DNA of 15,789 nt from an uncultured Collinsella sp. (GTDB lineage: Bacteria > Actinomycetota > Coriobacteriia > Coriobacteriales > Coriobacteriaceae): positions 1-15,789 of the forward strand of contig CAUGGC010000037.1 in NCBI GenBank assembly GCA_959599095.1, written 5' to 3'. The translations under genes were made by a program, and so were the position numbers. Positions 13,223 to 15,789 of this stretch are shown piece by piece (the first letter of the stretch is position 1; the number at the start of each line of letters is the position of its first letter). The notes under the pieces are model-generated. The model had not been told where the DNA came from. It ran no database searches and saw nothing but the letters and a program-made list of their open reading frames with translations.

Positions 13223-14638
13223 ATGGGGAGCAAATCTCAGCAACAAGTTCAAGTAGCGCCATCGGCCACTGCGGCGTTTCTCGTCGTAATGTATGCTGCA
13301 GCCTTTGTCGCCGCGTTTAACGAGAACATTATTAACGTGGCGTTGCACGACATCATGGCGGTCTTTTCGGTGAGCGCTACCACGGCGCAGTGGCTCGTTT
13401 CGGGATACATGATCGTGACGTCGATCTTTACGGCCATCATGGCCTTTCTGTCCGGTCGTTTCTCGACGCGCAAGCTGCTGTTTTTCGCATGCGGATGCAT
13501 GGTCGCCGGAGAAGTCCTGTGCCTGGTCGCCCCGTCGTTTACCGTTTTGCTGCCAAGTCGTATTTTGCAGGCTGCGGGATCGGGCATCTTGTTTCCGCTC
13601 ATGATGAATGTGGTGCTATCTTGTGCTCCGCGCGAGAAGCTCGGTCTGTATCTGAGCTTGGGCGGTGCCTGCATTACGCTAGGGCCGGCGTTTGGGCCCG
13701 TGATTAGTGGTCTTATGTGCACGTTGTTTGGCTGGAGGGCGGTGTTCGTAGTGCCGCTGGTGGGCGGTGTCGTGGTCGCCGCGGCGGCAGCAAAGCTCGT
13801 TCGGAATGTCGGAGAGTGTTCGAACACCACGCTTGATATTCTGTCGGTTGTTTTGCTCACTGCCGGCATTACGGCGTTCGTGTATTCCGTAGGCGAGTTC
13901 TCGACCAATGTGATGGCCGGTATCGTGGCGCTTTTCGCCGCTGTTGTGGTGCTCGGCCTGTTTGCGGTTCGTCAGCTCAAGCTCGAGCATCCGGTGCTTA
14001 ACGTGCGTCCCATGGCGAGCGTTCGTTTTTGGCCTGCATGCCTGCTTGTGGTGGTGTCGATGATGACGACGTTCTCGATGAGCGTTTTGTTGCCGCTCTA
14101 TTTTGAGGGCGCATACGGCATGACCGCACTTGTCGCGGGTTTGCTCATTTTGCCGGCGATCGCCTGCAACGCCGTGACCTCGATTGTGGGCGGACGCGTG
14201 ATGGATGCCCGTGGTGCGTGGCCGCTGCTGCCGGTCGGCTTTGCCCTGATCGCTGTGGGGCAGACGGCAATCTCGATGACCGCGGCAAGCATGAACATCG
14301 GCGTTGTCGTGCTGCTGACCGTTGTGGTGTATGCTGGCGTCGGTTTGGTACTGAGCCCCTCGCAGACCGCCGGTTTGGAGACGCTTCCCGCCGCTGAGCA
14401 TCCTCACGGAACGGCATTGCTTAACACGTGGAACATGATTGCCGCGTCGTTTGGTCCGTCGCTGTTTATCGGCCTGCTTTCGAGTTCTGCGGTGGCTGCT
14501 GGCGCCGCGGGCGTTGCGTCGGACGTTGCCCAGGCGATAGGATTTGCAGCCGCCGTGCGCGTGGCGGCCGTGATTGCCGTTGTCGGGTTCGCGGTGTCGC
14601 TGGTGTACGCTCGCCGCGAGTCGCACATGTCACATTAA
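13223..14638 (+). CDS. MFS transporter, DHA2 family (14-TM drug/metabolite:H+ antiporter)
   Basis: The protein is 471 residues from the ATG at 13223, preceded by GAGGAAGGAA. I count about 14 hydrophobic segments, the DHA2 (EmrB/QacA-like) layout. Segment 1 carries NENIINVALHDI, the family's replacement for motif D1. SGRFSTRKLL between segments 2 and 3 is motif A. GGACITLGPAFGPVISG in segment 5 is the antiporter motif C. Substrate is not predictable; relatives export drugs, bile salts or other amphiphiles, and a bile-related role here would be speculation from the bsh gene about 7 kb away. It is divergent from the deformylase gene with no regulator gene alongside. The stop codon lies inside a CACATTAATGTG palindrome (14631-14642). 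Confidence 0.9.
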   Translation: MGSKSQQQVQVAPSATAAFLVVMYAAAFVAAFNENIINVALHDIMAVFSVSATTAQWLVSGYMIVTSIFTAIMAFLSGRFSTRKLLFFACGCMVAGEVLCLVAPSFTVLLPSRILQAAGSGILFPLMMNVVLSCAPREKLGLYLSLGGACITLGPAFGPVISGLMCTLFGWRAVFVVPLVGGVVVAAAAAKLVRNVGECSNTTLDILSVVLLTAGITAFVYSVGEFSTNVMAGIVALFAAVVVLGLFAVRQLKLEHPVLNVRPMASVRFWPACLLVVVSMMTTFSMSVLLPLYFEGAYGMTALVAGLLILPAIACNAVTSIVGGRVMDARGAWPLLPVGFALIAVGQTAISMTAASMNIGVVVLLTVVVYAGVGLVLSPSQTAGLETLPAAEHPHGTALLNTWNMIAASFGPSLFIGLLSSSAVAAGAAGVASDVAQAIGFAAAVRVAAVIAVVGFAVSLVYARRESHMSH

Positions 14639-14689
14639 TGTGTGCACATAGATTCTGCAGCTAGATTGGATGGCGACACCATAAACTAA

Positions 14690-14790
14690 TGGACGTTTTG
14701 CCGAGAGGCATGAATGTATAAAGCGCAAAGAGTGCGCGACGGGCCCCGCGAATGGGGCGATGATGCCCGAGAGGGCCAAGAAGGAGTCTC
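14690..14790 (+). promoter_or_regulatory. Leader of the acidic-MarR-RGG gene: 12-bp motif and three small hairpins
   Basis: The region starts with TGGACGTTTTGC, shared with the surface-protein leaders, and has TATAAA at 14717-14722 as a possible -10 box. Three short hairpins follow in a row: GCGCA/TGCGC (14723-14737), GCCCC/GGGGC (14743-14758) and GCCC/GGGC closed by a GAGA tetraloop (14765-14776). AAGGAG follows directly, five bases before the ATG. A regulated leader is inferred, perhaps bound by the RGG protein itself. Confidence 0.4.
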
Positions 14791-15699
14791 ATGTCTGAGA
14801 ACGAAGAGATCATGAACGAGACCGAGAACGAGACCATGGCTGCCGAGGTCGAGGCAGTCGAGACCGTGGAGACCGAAGCTGCCGAGGTTGAGGCTGCTGA
14901 CGAGGTTTCCGCCGAGGAGGCCGAGGTTGTCGAGGCCGCCGCTGATTACGATGACGAAGAGCTGATGGACAAGATGCAGAAGGCCGCCCGCCTGCTGCGC
15001 AGCCGTCGCTTTGCTATTTCCAAGGAGGAGGAGGCCAAGGCCGAGCGCATGGCGAACATCGAGCGCGCCATCAAGCTTCTTGACCTCAAGCCCAAGATGG
15101 AGCAGAAGGAAATGTCCGACTTGCTGGGTATGCGCCTTCGTGAACTCGATGGTCTGATGGCCGAGGCCGAGGCTGCCGACCTGGTCGGCCGCATCGACGA
15201 CGCCGAGGGCGATATGCGCAAGATCGTCGTCTTTGCTGCCGAGGATGCCGCTGAGGGTCTGGTCGAGCTTGCCAACAAGAAGGAGAAGCTCCTGCCCGAG
15301 CTTTCTTACGAGGAGGCCACCGAGCTGATGGCTGCTCTCGATAAGGTCATCGCTCCGCTCGTCGCCATGGGCCTGGACGAGGACCGCGGTCCTCGCGGCG
15401 GCCGTGACGATCGCGGTGGCCGTGGCGGCGACCGTGGCGGTCGCGGCGGCTTTGGCGATCGCGGTGGCCGTGGTGGTGACCGCGGCGGTCGCGGTGGCGA
15501 TCGCGGCGGCCGTGGCGGCTTTGGTGACCGTGGCGGCGACCGTGGCGGTCGCGGCGGCTTTGGTGGCAACCGTGGTGGCTATGGCGATCGCGGTGGCAGC
15601 CGTGGCGGCTTCGGCGGCAACCGTGGTAACGACCGCGGCGGTCGCGGTGGCGATCGTGGCGGCCGCAACGGTGGCGGCTTCCGCGGCAACCGCTTCTAG
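14791..15699 (+). CDS. Acidic N-terminus, MarR-like winged helix and RGG-repeat tail protein
   Basis: The protein is 302 residues from the ATG at 14791, with AAGGAG five bases upstream. Residues 1-60 are very acidic (Glu and Ala-rich, almost no basic residues). Residues 57-195 resemble a MarR-type regulator: an N-terminal helix DKMQKAARLLRSRRF, the helix-turn-helix IKLLDLKPKMEQKEMSDLLGM, a recognition helix RELDGLMAEAEAADLVGRI, a wing with DDAEGDMRKIVVF, and a C-terminal helical part like the MarR dimer region. Residues 196-302 are almost only R, G, D, F and N with about twenty RGG triplets. RGG tails bind RNA and drive condensation in other proteins. A transcription or RNA-binding regulator is inferred; its targets are unknown. 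It stands alone after a 152-bp leader region. Confidence 0.8.
   Translation: MSENEEIMNETENETMAAEVEAVETVETEAAEVEAADEVSAEEAEVVEAAADYDDEELMDKMQKAARLLRSRRFAISKEEEAKAERMANIERAIKLLDLKPKMEQKEMSDLLGMRLRELDGLMAEAEAADLVGRIDDAEGDMRKIVVFAAEDAAEGLVELANKKEKLLPELSYEEATELMAALDKVIAPLVAMGLDEDRGPRGGRDDRGGRGGDRGGRGGFGDRGGRGGDRGGRGGDRGGRGGFGDRGGDRGGRGGFGGNRGGYGDRGGSRGGFGGNRGNDRGGRGGDRGGRNGGGFRGNRF
15376..15696 (+). repeat. RGG-encoding low-complexity repeat
   Basis: Units such as DRGGRGGDRGG and RGGFGDRGG are encoded by short repeats of cgtggc and ggcggt with alternating synonymous codons. The array is internally repetitive, so its length may vary between strains by slippage while keeping frame. Confidence 0.85.
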
Positions 15700-15703
15700 T
15701 TGA

Positions 15704-15731
15704 GTTACGGCGTTTTACCAAACGCCGTAAC
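15704..15731. terminator. Hairpin between the RGG gene and a convergent frame
   Basis: GTTACGGCGTTT and AAACGCCGTAAC form a perfect 12-bp stem with a TACC loop, five bases after the RGG gene stop. Neither side has a T run, so it is an atypical terminator. It overlaps the stop codon of the possible convergent gene. Confidence 0.55.
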
Positions 15732-15788
15732 TGCTCGACGCTGCAAACCCGCCAGAGCGGCAATCTGCCTTTCAACTTCGGCGGCATG
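15705..15788 (-). CDS. Possible 3' end of a convergent gene cut by the window edge
   Basis: From the window edge the minus strand reads HAAEVERQIAALAGLQRRAV and ends TAFGKTP before a TAA at 15705. Composition looks like a helical protein C-terminus with normal codon use for this genome. Only 27 codons are visible, so I cannot name the gene; the rest lies beyond the window. Chance remains a real alternative. Confidence 0.35.
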   Translation of the reverse strand, partial: HAAEVERQIAALAGLQRRAVTAFGKTP

Positions 15789-15789
15789 A

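Noticed and set aside
13679..14626. Minus-strand frame opposite the MFS gene
   Set aside because: The His and Arg-rich translation is a typical shadow of a membrane protein gene in high-GC DNA.
14631..14642. CACATTAATGTG palindrome at the MFS stop codon as an operator
   Set aside because: It is a 12-base palindrome overlapping the stop codon with no second copy and no nearby promoter; chance is sufficient.
15347..15787. Minus-strand frame rich in His and Arg opposite the RGG repeat
   Set aside because: It is the complement of the RGG-encoding repeat read in another frame, so its repetitive His/Arg pattern is an artefact.

Overview
This 15.8 kb window looks like chromosomal DNA of a high-GC gut actinobacterium of the class Coriobacteriia, most likely Collinsella or a close relative. 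That is inferred from GC-rich codon use, a bile salt hydrolase, an XRE-aminotransferase fusion and an LAxTG-type cell-wall sorting signal; no rRNA or other taxonomic marker is present. I see no tRNA, CRISPR array, insertion sequence or phage gene, and no gene-free gap exceeds 300 bases.

Region 1 (1-4781, all minus strand) holds an NCS2/AzgA-type purine permease followed by two tandem copies of a secreted beta-helix surface-protein gene. A 45-bp scar of the permease 3' end plus its terminator lies between the copies, so the duplication carried along the end of the permease gene. The promoter-proximal and signal-peptide segments of the copies are identical over 327 bp, while the mature domains have diverged. 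The downstream copy (23-1225) has lost its wall-anchor region in frame.

Region 2 (4975-6491, plus strand) holds a short peptide-deformylase-like gene whose HExxH motif reads HMIDH, then a bile salt hydrolase with all catalytic residues present. Region 3 (6573-10847) holds a Kup potassium transporter and an EamA-type exporter on the minus strand. The exporter is divergent from a LysR regulator across a shared promoter region with a clear inverted repeat.

Region 4 (10909-13018) centres on a fusion of an XRE helix-turn-helix to an AlaA-type alanine aminotransferase. It is preceded by a phased array of AATTGAAC half-sites and carries a strong internal ribosome binding site that would also release a stand-alone 405-residue AlaA. 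A second, convergent peptide-deformylase-like gene follows; it keeps HEIDH but has lost the motif-1 glutamine.

Region 5 (13223-15789) holds a 14-TM DHA2-type MFS exporter, then a protein with an acidic N-terminus, a MarR-like winged helix and an RGG-repeat tail, behind a structured leader. The last bases look like the 3' end of a convergent gene.

The best candidates for undescribed biology are the XRE-AlaA gene with its operator array and internal start, the acidic-MarR-RGG protein, and the pair of deformylase paralogues with complementary active-site losses.
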